From positions 45,187,154-45,251,153 of the forward strand of contig CM072887.1 in assembly GCA_037013685.1 (NCBI GenBank): 64,000 nucleotides of DNA, written 5' to 3'. The translations under genes and the position numbers were made by a program. Under the pieces are notes generated by a model. The model was not told the DNA's origin. It saw nothing but the letters and a program-made list of their open reading frames with translations, and made no database searches. This document shows, piece by piece, positions 41,301 through 52,500 of this stretch; the stretch's first letter is position 1, and every line of letters starts with the position of its first letter. This DNA comes from Acridotheres tristis. Its lineage: Eukaryota > Chordata > Aves > Passeriformes > Sturnidae.

Positions 41301-42439
41301 ATGATGAAAAGTATATTTTACAATAAAGAAGCAGTAAGAATATGGAAATGCAAAGGGAAAACAATAAAGCGACTTATTGGCATATGTATGAGTTTTGCTG
41401 TGCCAAGCTGATCATATTTTAAAACAAAAAACACTCTATTTCACAGTGCATGAATGAATTATTGCATTTAGGTGAAAAATTCAGGAGGTTAAATGCTTCA
41501 TAGAGATTTTGGCTCCCAGCCAGTGCCCTTCTGCAGCATGTAGCTGGCAAACATTGCATTTCTGGAGACACTGCTTCTTCAGATACATTAATTTTAAATG
41601 ATAGTTCTCACTAGATAGAAATTATGAGAAAGTTCAGCACTAGCAGGCATTTGAAAATCCTAGTCAATATTTTTTCATGCACTAAATAAAAGTTCCTAAG
41701 CAAGTCAAATCTCACCTAGGATCATTGCTTGCTAGGTTCAAGGTCCTTGAACCTTCCTAAAGGAAGCCTTTTAGTAGGTAAACTAGGTTTCCCAGTAGCT
41801 GGATCACCTCTACATAATATAAATACAATGCAAAAGGCATGGTTTCATACTGCTTAAACAAGTAATAAAAGAAAGAACAGAATCTCATATCCACTAGAAA
41901 CTAAATGAAGCAAGGGCAGGACTAGCTTTAATTCTGGCCACTATGGTCTCTTAATTCACTTTCTATTTTCTGATCTCCTGACTTGTCCCTTGCCAGTCAC
42001 ACCTAGAGCTTGTGAAGTCCTAAAAGGCAATTCTCCCTATAGCTGACAGAGATGGAAATGTGGGGGCTGTAAAAATTTTCAACAGCTAGGAGCATGACTT
42101 TGGTAATGTAAGGGGATATTTAATAGTAGCTGATGCCTTCTGGGAAGATAAAATTTACATCACGCTCAGAATGGCAGCCAGGGAAAGCTTCTTGATGCCA
42201 CAGGACAGCAGAAATTGGGATCAGGTTCCAGCACCGAGTTGAATGAGAATGAGTATGAAAACTCAGGCTTTAGTAATATAGATGGGTGAAATTATTTGGT
42301 CTGCTTTACACAAGTCTTTCTTCACACCCTCTACATTACCATTTCCCACCAATGTGACACCAGAGTACTTTAAAATACTCCTGTAACTCTATGTGCCTTT
42401 ATCTCCAGACCAAACCCATGTACCTTGAGCCATTCATTA

Positions 42440-43480
42440 AAATTAATCTCTGCCGGGCGTGTATGGCAGGCATGAGGATCCCCTGGAGCCTTGTCTTCTC
42501 TGGCAGTGGTGTAGAGGAGGCTAGAGAGCACCGAGTGCTGGGAGAGCAGAGCCCAGCTCCCAGGGCCTGCAGTACACTAGGGCTGAGGCTCTCACACTGC
42601 TGCTGCCTCAGCCCACCTCTGTATGGAGCCTGAGTCCTTGGAGATTGAGATTCAGCCCCCTCTAGTCAGCCTCTACCCTGGTCTGCCATGTTGTGTCTTA
42701 CGCCCAGGAGAGCACCTGCCCTGGGCTGCAGCAGCCTCATCTCCCCTGAGTGTCCCAGCAGGGAAGTGGCAGGGCACAGAGCCCATGTGCACACACGTAT
42801 GTAGCCTGACCAGCCCCTTTGGGCTCTTGGAAGAGCTGGCTGTGAGTACAAAGCCTGTCTCTCAGTCTCTGGGGCACATGGCACAGCTCATTCTTTGCCC
42901 TCCACGTCTTGGCTGCACAGTGGTGATGGTGCAGCATCACTGCTCAGATGCTGCTTTGGGTCCTTTGCGTCCTGCCAGCACTTCCGTGCATTAAACCCTT
43001 TCCTGGAGTCCTGTGGGTAAAGCCTAACCCTGACCAAAGGCTTGGACTCCAGCAGGCACAGCCTGAGGCAGGAACAAGATATTGTCTTTGCTCTACTGGG
43101 ACTTGTTCAACAACCACTGTTGAGAGCAGAATGAAATATTACAGGCAGTGAAGCATAGTGAAAACTCATCCACCCCAAAAAAAGCTCTGTCTCCACTGAA
43201 CAAGCTCCCCTAGGCAGCTCTTTTCCTGCAGGCACCCCATGTTTGCCATAGGTCCAAACTGGTCACCCAGCCTTTCTGTAAGGAATTGGAGGGAAGCACT
43301 CTGCCTTGGCTGTGCTCCAGGAGGCTGAGTCCTGACCCCAGGTGTGGGCAATCTGTGCTGCCCTTCCCCTCCCAGCTGATCAAGGGGGTAGGCAGGCAGT
43401 GCTGGGGGAGCTGCTCACCTTTCCAGAGGGGCTGCAGGAAATGGTAACTATCCTGAAAATAATCACAGTCCTGCAACAGG
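42440..43480. other. GC-richer block of about 1 kb
   Basis: Visibly richer in G and C than its flanks, with abundant CTG, CAGG and CCC words but few CpG. Several open frames of 60-123 codons overlap on both strands, as expected from stop-codon depletion in GC-rich DNA. None is recognised. It may be an old, diverged mobile-element remnant or a composition island. Confidence 0.5.
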
Positions 43481-46217
43481 GTTTTGTGTTTTTAGCAGGA
43501 ATGTGTTAATGTGGAGGTCTCTGGGAGTGCAAGGATAACGTGCCTTGAGTTGTAAGTCTTGACTCTTCTCTGTGTGTTGCTATTTGCACCTCCTGAGCTT
43601 AGGAGGATCTCAGGTCTATTCTTGTAGTCTCACCCCTCAGTGTTTTGGGTTGAGCCCTGGCACATATAGAATGACTAGGCTCAGTAGTTTGTTGAAAAAT
43701 TAGTGCAAGCTAAGAATAAGTTATAGTAATTCAGAATGAGTTGTTATCACTCTTTCAAATGAAATATCCTTCTTGAACACCTAAATCCTTTTCTCCATTT
43801 AGTGTCTGTTGAAAGTCTCTCTTTGTTTGGTGTAGAATATTAAATACCATATTAACTTTTAAAATGTAGCTTGCACTGATGCCAAAATGTTCTGGTTTCC
43901 TTTTGACTTTTGTTAACATGTTTTTCTCTCTCTAAAAAGCTAAAAGACTGACTGAAAATAATCAGACCCCAAAATATTAACATTTGTTTATTGTGATAGA
44001 TTTAAATCTTGAAAATACCTATGGCTATGCATTATGTGGGTCTTTTTAAAGAACTGACTCATCAGTATGTGCTGTATGAAAACTTCTAAGAAATAATGCA
44101 CCTACATGATTAAGACTATTATAAGCTTCTAGCATCTAATTAAAAAATGAACTTGACTCTCTTATAAGCCTACCTGCTGATGACTTGGTTTTGTAGCACC
44201 AAACAGAGCAATCAGTGCTGGTGAGTTATCATGAGTTGTAATGGAAGTGTATAGGATCTGACGGGCAAGTTCACAGAGAAGGAAGGAAAGGGAGTGTTTC
44301 AGAGCATTACACTAATTCTACATTTCCCTTACAAATTCAGTCCATTGTATCTGTATATTACTCCTGCATTATGTTAATTTCTGGCAGACTTTAGTAGGGA
44401 AAGAGTTTTTAAGTGATGTTGGAAGATACAAGTACTCCAGTTGTAATCAGGGCTTAGATCCTTGTCAGTTCTAGTCAGTGAAAATACCCATCAAGGTATT
44501 ATTCTACTACAGTGGTTCTCTCAAACTCTGCCTTAAATCTTAACATGTATCTTCAGTTGGACTATAATTATATGTGCTTTCAAAAGCCTTTTGAAAATAT
44601 ATAATAATGTTGTAAGAGGCAAAATACTGCAACAAAGTAGAAACTAAGTAGGATAACAGAAAGCAAAAGCAGAAAGGGAGTTAAAAAGCAAAATCACATA
44701 ACATGCTCTTGCAGGTTTTGCTATACTAGTTCTTGTTAGTATATTTATAGTTTTTAAGCGTTAAAAGTGGAAAAATTAGATGTTTGGCATGGTTAGATAA
44801 GGAAAAATAACTCTAAAAAACCCCAAAACAACCAAATCATCCTACTGAGTATACCAAGTCATCTGATCCACATAAAACAGTCAAGTTTTTGTAGGCAAGA
44901 GGTTTCTCATGCCTGATCCACAAGCCCCTCAGGACAGGGCTTACATCAGAGCAGTAAGTGACCAAGAAGCACAAGGAAGAAATTATAATAGTTCAAAATA
45001 ATTAATTTGCATGTGTTATTAACAGTGTTATTGTTTCCAAACCAAATACACAGCAATTTTTTACTGTTTATATAACCAGAGCCTAGATTTGTAATTGTAC
45101 TTAGAAATCATTGGGGAAAAAAATAGTGTATACCTTGGAAGAAGGAAGGGGGAGCAGCGGGAGATATGCCTGTATGTTTTTTTAAATGTGAATGATATTC
45201 TTTCTTCTTCTTCTTTAACATCTATTAAGGCAGAGGAAAGAAGTAAACTCTCTGGTAGGAATTACATCAAAAGTAAGAGTTAGATAAACCAGGAGAATGT
45301 GTTTCCCTGGAATGATGTTTGGTTTGAGCGATCTCTGGTGAAAAGGAAATTTTATAGCCATGAGGAATAAATAGAGTCTTTCACAGAAACTGAGCCTAAT
45401 AGACTGGGCAGTTCAGCGATGGTAAATTATGAACAAAAAATTTATCTAATTACTACTTGTTTGGTGTTGAACCAAGGTATTGGACAGCTGAACTGATCCA
45501 ACTTGGCAATTTGGCATTCTCAAGTCCTTCGGTATCCATTCCAGTAATTTAGTTCTAAATTTTAAAAGTGGAAAGAAATATCTGTCTAGAAGTTTGGGAA
45601 ATGTATTTATGAAATACTGAAGCTTACACACCTAAAGCAAAAATGAAGGAGAAGCAGCAATAGTTAGGAAGTGTCAGCATCTAAATCAATTATTAAATAT
45701 GTAGAGTGAAATAGAGGAATACTTTACCATATCTTTTTCCTTAGTAGCATTTGAATACTGTTATTTTTCTTGTTTGTTTTATCTTGTTTCATGCCAGATG
45801 TTCTTATCAGGGAAAACAATGGTGACGTTTTAATATTGATGAGCTGCTTCTACTGGGAATAACACTATATCTACCTTCTCTGAATACAAATTGTGGGAGA
45901 CTTTTTATAGCATAATTACCACTATGCATTGAATTTTGAGTGCAACTCTTTAAAACTGTGGAAAGAACTTTGTTTTTTATCTTTATTTTGTCTACTTTAA
46001 AAGAAGAATGACTCTTCTTTTAAAATTCTGTATTGTTTTGGTGGCTTTTAAAAGCAAGCATATAAATCACCAGAGGTATTGTGCAATCTGTCAAAGTAGC
46101 ATATGCTTAAGCACCTTATAAACTATTAAATAATCACAATATTTTTCTTTCCACGTTTGTTAGTTTTATTTGTTTAAGCAATTGCAAAGCAGTTCCAGAG
46201 TAAATAGAATACTTTGC

Positions 46218-46242
46218 TTTAATTTTTTTTTTTCTCTTCAGG
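46218..46242 (+). promoter_or_regulatory. FMN2: 3' splice site (acceptor) before the FMN2 start exon
   Basis: A long T-run plus CTCTTCAG, ending in AG at 46240-46241 and followed by G, is a near-ideal polypyrimidine tract and acceptor. If used, the exon begins at 46242, and the first FMN2 coding exon is preceded by at least one untranslated exon. No CpG-island promoter is visible next to the coding start, which fits this reading. Confidence 0.75.
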
Positions 46243-46265
46243 AGCTTGAAGTACCGAAATTATAA

Positions 46266-46277
46266 ATGATTTGGTGA
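46266..46277 (+). CDS. Minimal upstream ORF (3 codons) in the FMN2 leader
   Basis: ATG ATT TGG TGA lies just inside the exon. It is in the same frame as the longer open frame that begins at 46293, and its TGA is the in-frame stop limiting that frame. The stop-to-next-ATG distance is 15 bases, short for efficient reinitiation. It would be present in the mRNA only if the exon begins at 46242 or further upstream. Confidence 0.4.
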   Translation: MIW

Positions 46278-46292
46278 CAAGCCGAGCTTGCA

Positions 46293-46670
46293 ATGCAGGC
46301 AATAAAAACCGTGGAAAAAGAAGTGACTTTTATAAAGGAAACACTTTTCACAGAATCCTTCCTAAAGCAACAAGAGTGCAGCAGAAACCCGGCGAGCAGG
46401 CAGCTCCAAGAGCAGCAGCCATTGGAAGGAGCTGTCTGCAGCTCTCAGTGCTGTACTGAGCATGTCCCAGCGGAGCCCAGTGCAAGCAGCACATTATGCA
46501 AAAAGGCAGCTCTAGCAGATGGGAGAGAGGCACAGCAAGCATTTGCCTCACTTGCATCACCACCGCTTGAAAACAAACCTGGGTCGCTAGAGGGGATCTC
46601 GCCAGCAGGCCAAAGGAATGAAATCCGGGAGGATGGCTTGATTGCCGAAGGTGTTGCACTGCGAAAAATC
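46293..46670 (+). CDS. FMN2: Possible in-frame N-terminal extension of FMN2 (126 codons)
   Basis: The frame of the conserved FMN2 start continues open upstream for 126 codons to an ATG at 46293, which is preceded in frame by TGA at 46275-46277. This ATG has G at -3 but C at +4, a moderate Kozak context. The encoded stretch is rich in Gln, Ala, Ser and Glu, has five cysteines near the middle (CSSQCC and neighbours), and matches no domain I know. Mammalian FMN2 is known to begin at the downstream MGNQ. The stretch may be a translated extension used by some transcripts, or 5' untranslated sequence that happens to stay open. I favour the downstream start for the main protein. Confidence 0.4.
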
Positions 46671-48234
46671 ATGGGGAATCAAGATGGGAAGCTAAAGAAA
46701 AATACAGGTGATGTGCAGGAAGGAGGAGAAGATGCGTCTGGGCCCAAGGATACAGACGGCACAAAGAAGGTATCGGGAGGCAGAAAGGGACTGGGCAAGC
46801 ATGCAAAAGGGACCGAATCGGGTAAGAAGAAGGGTAAGTCTGACTCCAAGCCCTCCGTGTTTTCAAATCTGAGGATCAGAAAAAATCTGTCCAAGGCAAA
46901 AGATGGGAATAGCAGCTCACGGGAGGATGTTTTGGAAAGCCAGGCCTTGCAGCCTGGCGAGCTGGACAGTACTCATTCGATTGTAACCAAAACTCCCGAT
47001 ATAAGCATCTCTGCAGATGAAGGGGGTCTCTCAGACACAGATGTTGAACATTTTGAAATCAGAAATGAAACTGTTCCAGCTGCTGCGGAGACACAGGATG
47101 GACAAAGGACCAGCTCTGGCTCTGATACAGATATATACAGTTTCCATTCAGCTGCAGAACAAGAGGATTTGCTTTCTGATATCCAGCAAGCTATTAGACT
47201 GCAGCAGCAGCAGCAGCAGGGGGCAATTAACATTGGAACTGAGGACCTTGTCACCAAAACAATGGGCCGACACATGGCTAATTCTCAAGCAACCCCCTTG
47301 GATTTTGAACGTTTTTTTTCAGTAACTACCACTGACAAAGAGAGGAGCCCAGGCACCGAGGGGGCTTTTCCAGCAGTATCGGAAACTGTGGAAAACGTTC
47401 CCGTCTCCTGTGCAACTGAACGCGAACCGAAAGGAGCAGTGAATGGCACAGGCTCTCCTGGTAACAGCTTGTTTGAAACACAAGAACGTCAGCCACTGAT
47501 TGAGGAACAGCCCCTTGCTGGAGTGGATGCTGTAGCCAGTGAACTACAAGATGGTTCGAATAGAACTGCAGTAGAAAACGGGTCTCAGACACACAGCTCC
47601 ACACAACCTTTTCCAGCTTCAGTGGCTGATGCTGAGGCTAAAACTGCTGAAGTGCAGGCTGTTGATTTTCAGGGCTCGGTAACAGAGGGTAGTATTTCAG
47701 ATGCAGGCCGTGACCATTCTGCTGAGACTCAGGAAGGGAAACACACTCTGTCAGCCAGTCAAGAGGAGCTGCATAATGGTTTATCCACGGAAATGAAAAA
47801 TGGCAGTTTGTCCTCTGAAGGAACAGCAGACAGCCCGATGCTTGGTTCCCGATGTTTTAAGCCCTATCTAATTAATCCTTGTTACATCAAAACCACAACT
47901 AGGCAACTGAGTTCTCCCAACCATTCCCCTTCTCCCTCTCCATCCCAGAGCCCGCTTTTCACAAGGAAGCAGGAGTCCTTCCACAAAAAGGAAAAAGTCT
48001 CATTCAGGAAGAAGAGGTCTGCTAGTTTGGCAGGTTTGTTCAGTCGTTCTGCAGACTGGACAGAAGAGGTGTCTAATCACAAAAGCGAGATAACAGAGAA
48101 AGTGAGCTCTGCAGACTATTTGGAGCACAAGGGGTTTAGAGAGAAGTTTCAAGCAGAAAGAGTGCCTTTGACTCGTTCAAGAAAGTCCTCAGGGGTCCAG
48201 GCTTCCACAGAGACATTTCCCAATGTCTTTTCAG
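46671..48234 (+). CDS. FMN2: Formin-2, first conserved coding exon (N-terminal region)
   Basis: Formin-2 nucleates and elongates unbranched actin filaments. It works with Spire proteins in oocyte spindle positioning and vesicle transport, and in neuronal growth-cone filopodia. This exon encodes only its disordered N-terminal region: 521 complete codons plus the first base of a Gly codon. Numbered from the ATG at 46671, I see MGNQDGKLK at 1-9, as in mammals, with Gly2 making N-myristoylation conceivable. A Lys-rich segment precedes SVFSNLRIRKNLSK. RTSSGSDTDIYSFHSA starts at 146, followed by EQEDLLSDIQQAIRL and six Gln. CFKPY starts at 395, followed by CYIKTTTRQLSSPNHSPS. RKKRSASLAG starts at 446, then SRSADWTEE. 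These blocks match mammalian FMN2 in order. The acidic/serine linkers between them differ strongly and lack the mammalian Gly/Pro-rich expansions. The start has A at -3 and G at +4, a strong context. The exon ends CAG|GTGAGT in phase 1. FH1 and FH2 lie outside the window. Confidence 0.95.
47202..47219 (+). repeat. FMN2: (CAG)6 polyglutamine run in FMN2
   Basis: Six perfect CAG codons follow CTG in the IRLQQQ segment. The equivalent position in mammalian FMN2 carries a longer, Leu-interrupted Gln tract. A perfect CAG run is prone to slippage, so its length may vary among individuals. Confidence 0.9.
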
Positions 48235-48240
48235 GTGAGT
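48232..48240 (+). promoter_or_regulatory. FMN2: 5' splice site (donor) of the FMN2 start exon
   Basis: CAG|GTGAGT matches the vertebrate donor consensus closely. Reading through would hit TGA at 48240-48242. Cutting after 48234 leaves one base (G) of a Gly codon, which is completed correctly by the exon at 63238 to give [10 protein letters not shown], as in mammalian FMN2. Confidence 0.93.
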
Positions 48241-49043
48241 GATCTGTATTAAGGGTTGTTTTCTGGATTTTTTTCCACCACAACAGCTTTTAAAATATTT
48301 TAAAAATACTTTAATTCGTTGCATGCAATACTTTTCGTGCATTGTCATCTTTATGTGTGATGACAGCTTTAAAATCCAAGGCCTGATCTTACAAACACAG
48401 TCACATTTCATGAGTCTGGCAGTACTGCCAGTAAAGGAAGTGCATAACTCTTTGAAGTTTTTCTTTCTACTTGTCTCCTTTGTCTACATCCTGTAGGAAA
48501 AGGCTGAATGCCTTAAGTTATTCTTGTTGAAAATGCTAAGAGCTGAACTGTTGTAGGCAGACCAGCTCCCTGCATAAATAGATCTCTCAAATGCAAAGCT
48601 TTCTGTAAGCAGGGTCCTGTTTGGGGTTTTCTTGTGCTAGGTGCTCTTCTAGTGTACAATAAACATGTGAGAGCTGCACCTGTTGTTCGACTGACGAAAT
48701 TATGAGGATTTGCTTAGTACAAAAAGGAAAAAGCCATGCAAGCACAGATGGACAGCACTTCAGAGAGGAACCAATTTCCTCCTCAGAAGGGGGAAGGAGG
48801 ATTAAAAAAAATGTTAATATGTTGAAAGGCAGCAAAAACAGGGGAGGAGAAGGGAAACTGAGGGTTGTACAATTTGGTAGCTGTGACAGGCTGCTGCTCA
48901 GGCTACAAAAGGTGACTCATTCAGGAAAGTATTCTTTACCTTGCCTGTTAGGCATCTTGCATCCTGTCACAAAGACATGGGAATAGAAAGTTCACAAATG
49001 AGGGAGTGTGAGTAAATGGTTATATTTTCCTTCGCTCTGAGGC

Positions 49044-49072
49044 TTTTTTCCCTTTCTCTTCCCCCCCCCCCC
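49044..49072. repeat. Pyrimidine tract ending in 12 C
   Basis: A T/C-only stretch that ends in twelve consecutive C (49061-49072), then GAAG. Such runs are error-prone in sequencing, so the exact count is uncertain. Confidence 0.85.
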
Positions 49073-49537
49073 GAAGTTTCTTTCTAAAAGTAATATATTC
49101 ATAAATAGGAACACTTCTGCCACATTGGAGGTATGTATACAGAGAAAACTCAGCAACATATTCCATAGATTTTTCACTACAGAAACCTGTAGAACTAAGA
49201 GAGCATACCCTAAGAGCACCTGCTATTAGATGAAATAAGTTTTGTCTTCAATGAAGTCAGTTCTAGATGCATGAGCACAGCAACCATATATGTGCACAAG
49301 CTCTTTGCAAAAAATGGAATGAGTTTTTTGTGGTTTTATGAAAAGTAAACAAAAGAGTATGATTTAAGAAGTAAATAACTAAAATTATTTTTAGATTCAA
49401 ATCACAATGCTTTCATTCTTCAGTAGTCTTGGACAAAAATCCCCAAATTTAGTCTAGAAAATTAGAATTCAATTTTTTTTTAACACAGAAAAATCCACTC
49501 CCCTCTGAGACTAGCCCTCTGTGAAGTGACCTGAATC

Positions 49538-49574
49538 TTTTGTTTGTTTGTTTGTTTGTTTGTTTGTTTGTTTT
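49538..49574. repeat. (TTTG)8 microsatellite
   Basis: Eight G bases at exact four-base spacing (49542 to 49570), separated by TTT. A perfect tetranucleotide repeat. Confidence 0.95.
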
Positions 49575-52500
49575 AAATCCCTTTCACCTGTTTCTTAGAC
49601 TTAATTTCAGACATGCTACCTAAACTTTTCTAGTGTGAGGTGTTCACTCCTTTCAGATTTGTAGCATATAAAAAGCATGCTAGGGGTTTTTTAGCTATCA
49701 AAATTTGACAGCTTATAAACAACTCAGAAATTTTTCAATTGCTACATCAGTAATTAGACTTTATGGTGGTGACATGATGGAAATAAATTGTATGTGGCAA
49801 AGTGCAAGAACATGGTATTTCTTTTTAGATACCTTTTTTCTATGAAATATTTTTTCATGTTTCCTCACAAGGTACTGATTTACTTACTAATCATTTTTGT
49901 TTTGGTTTGGGTTTTTTTCCCACCAATGCTTTAGACTGTTATTGTGAAGGGACCAGTGTCCAGTGCAACAGTAGTTCTATCTCTTATGGAAATTACAGTG
50001 ACCCTCATTTGCATGTACATACCAGCTGTCTTTACGGGCAGAGGACAATTATATCTTTCAGTTCATGCAGAAAAGCCTAAAGTGAGGGAACTGGAAATGA
50101 CTCATCTCTGTTTGGCCATTCATAGTTTTAAAAAATGTATTCACAACCTAAAATTTGTCAAGAATTTAAAAAATAGCAACTAGCGTACATAAGCAAGGGA
50201 AATTAAACTTCACGTTACTATTTCCATAAACTGCCATTGCTGTAAGATCAGAAAAGCCTTTTTAAATAAACCATTCTTCACAGCAATGATTGCAGAAATA
50301 ATTTCCTTGTAATTTGATACTACTTGTGAAAAATGTTGTCTTTTACTTGCATGCATGAGATACCCAAATTAATGTATTAGCATCAGGCTTTTAGAAATTA
50401 CATTCTTGATAGTGGGATATTTCTAGCTTAAAAAAACCCCAAAACTAAAGCAAAGCCAATCCCAAACAACTTCTTGCCTACAGCATTAAATCTCATTTTG
50501 CTGTGCAGTGACTGCAGTGTTGCTCTGCATTTCTAACTAGAATCAAGTGAAATATTCCACACCACTTTATCATTGATTTCAAGACAGCGGGTTCTATGCA
50601 GATGACTGGCCTACTTTCACACCATGTTGTGGTTTGGCTGTGTGTCATTTGGTTTTCACATACGAACTCTTTAAGACTGCTGTAATGCAAAATGTAGATG
50701 GAAGCCAAGGACTTGAATGGCAGAGACTTTGCATATTTTAGTTTTACTTTACATAAGAAGGAAAGTACAGTATTTTGAATTCGATGCATTTCTTAGGAAA
50801 GTGGAATGCACTAGTTTATGGGCATTTTGTAATTCAAGCATTGGATCTATTTCATTTTTTGTGTGGACACCTGTATTTGAATTTGTAGTGACAGTAATTA
50901 CAAGTTCTAGATTACCCAATGCACAGTGGAGCCATGGATTTTATATCATGGTCCCAGGAGAGCAAGAGCTCAATAAGAGTTGGTTCCTTCACTTTGGTGT
51001 GTGGCAGTGAATGATTTACACTAACGTGAAGAGAGTATCTTGGTGGGAAAATGAAATTGATGTTTCCAAACATTAACATAACTGAAATGAAAGAGACAAT
51101 AGACAGATTCAGTAAAAAGGATTTCATTCTTGCATTAATTTGAGGTGCAGTGACTGAAGAGGAGCTAATAAGGGTGTCTTTTGCATAAATTGAATGAGTC
51201 CCATCAGCTGCCCCAGATGGTAATTAAACTTGACCCAGACAAGCCCATGCCCTTCCTATTCTCTGTTGGCTGGTTGTAACACACTTGCTGAATGAAGCTC
51301 TTTCAAAGAGATAATTTATCTTTATATTTTTCTTCAGAGATTTTTTTTTCTGCTCTATCTGTAAAGAGGAGACAAAAACTCCTGGCTACCATAAAACAAA
51401 ACCTGAAACCAGTGCTGTGCTGGTGTATTCATATCTACTTTCTGATTCCTGCCACTTTATTTCACTTTATTTTGTACTATGCTAATGCCATCTTCCCACT
51501 TGGAATTGCAGTGCATATACAAAGGTTAAGTATAGATAGGTATGTGAAAACTTGAAAAAGCTGGATCGAAGTTTACTTCTGATACATAAAGTAGATTTTT
51601 TTAAATGCTTTTTCAAGGCTTTTTTTTCTTTCTAATTCATGTGATGCTGCACACAATATGGATTTGTGTCTGTTGGCACCCTGAGTGGACTGTTTATCAT
51701 GCAGCTGTTATTTAAGATTACTTATGGTTTGCTGTTTCACTGCTGATGTTTGTTAGCAGTAATACAAATAATTCTTTTATCAGATGGGGTGTAGCCTACT
51801 CTGACTACAGCCCTACATGTGGTATGTGATCACACGCTAGACTGAGTGTGGCTAGCAAGCATCTGAAGGGAAAGATCCTCCTCTTTTTGCCTAGTACACA
51901 CAAAACTTGTGGGGTGGGGGACGACTCCAATACTGCACTTCAACTGTACTAAAATGTATTTGAAAGTGGGCTGCAATATGTTATTGAAAGACTGCTGAGT
52001 GCTGATAAGTTACTTTAATGTTACTGTGCCAGCACTGCAATATGGGATTTGGAGCCATTTGAGTAATTTCACTGGAATTCAGCACTGCCACAGGCTTGTT
52101 TTGATGGAATCTCATGATTAATACTTTGATCTTTATCTAGAACTGCATTGAGAATAGCAGGTTTTGGTCATGAGATTGAGTGGTTCTATCTGTTGGGCAA
52201 CCACATTCTGAGCAGCACCACATCCTGAGGTATGACTGGCAGCCTGACATGTCTGGAGTAGGAATGTGTGGTCTTGGTTGTCTTATGGTCTTTTTTGGGG
52301 TGCAAAGGGGGAAAGGAAAAGGGACAATTTATAGCTGAGGTCTATGCATCTCTACTTGGTTCTGAGACACAGTACCACTAGAATATCTGTCACACAAGGC
52401 ATCTGTCTGGAACTGACCATTAAAGGATGTTGTGTGCTTCAACGACTTAATTTCTGTAAAATGAGCAGTGGGAATAATTATGTGGAGTTTGCTTGATTCT

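Larger units (their letters stand above)
33801..46217. other. Non-coding DNA immediately upstream of the FMN2 coding exon
   Basis: No coding exon recognised. If the splice acceptor at 46241 is used, at least the distal part of this stretch is the FMN2 5' intron. A TATA-like word and a donor flank a 50-base segment at 33847-33896, which is only a weak candidate for an untranslated exon. A 17-base tandem duplication lies at 35320-35353. The longest GC-richer block in the upstream half lies near 42440-43480, open in several frames but without a recognisable product. The rest is AT-rich and featureless by eye. Confidence 0.55.
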
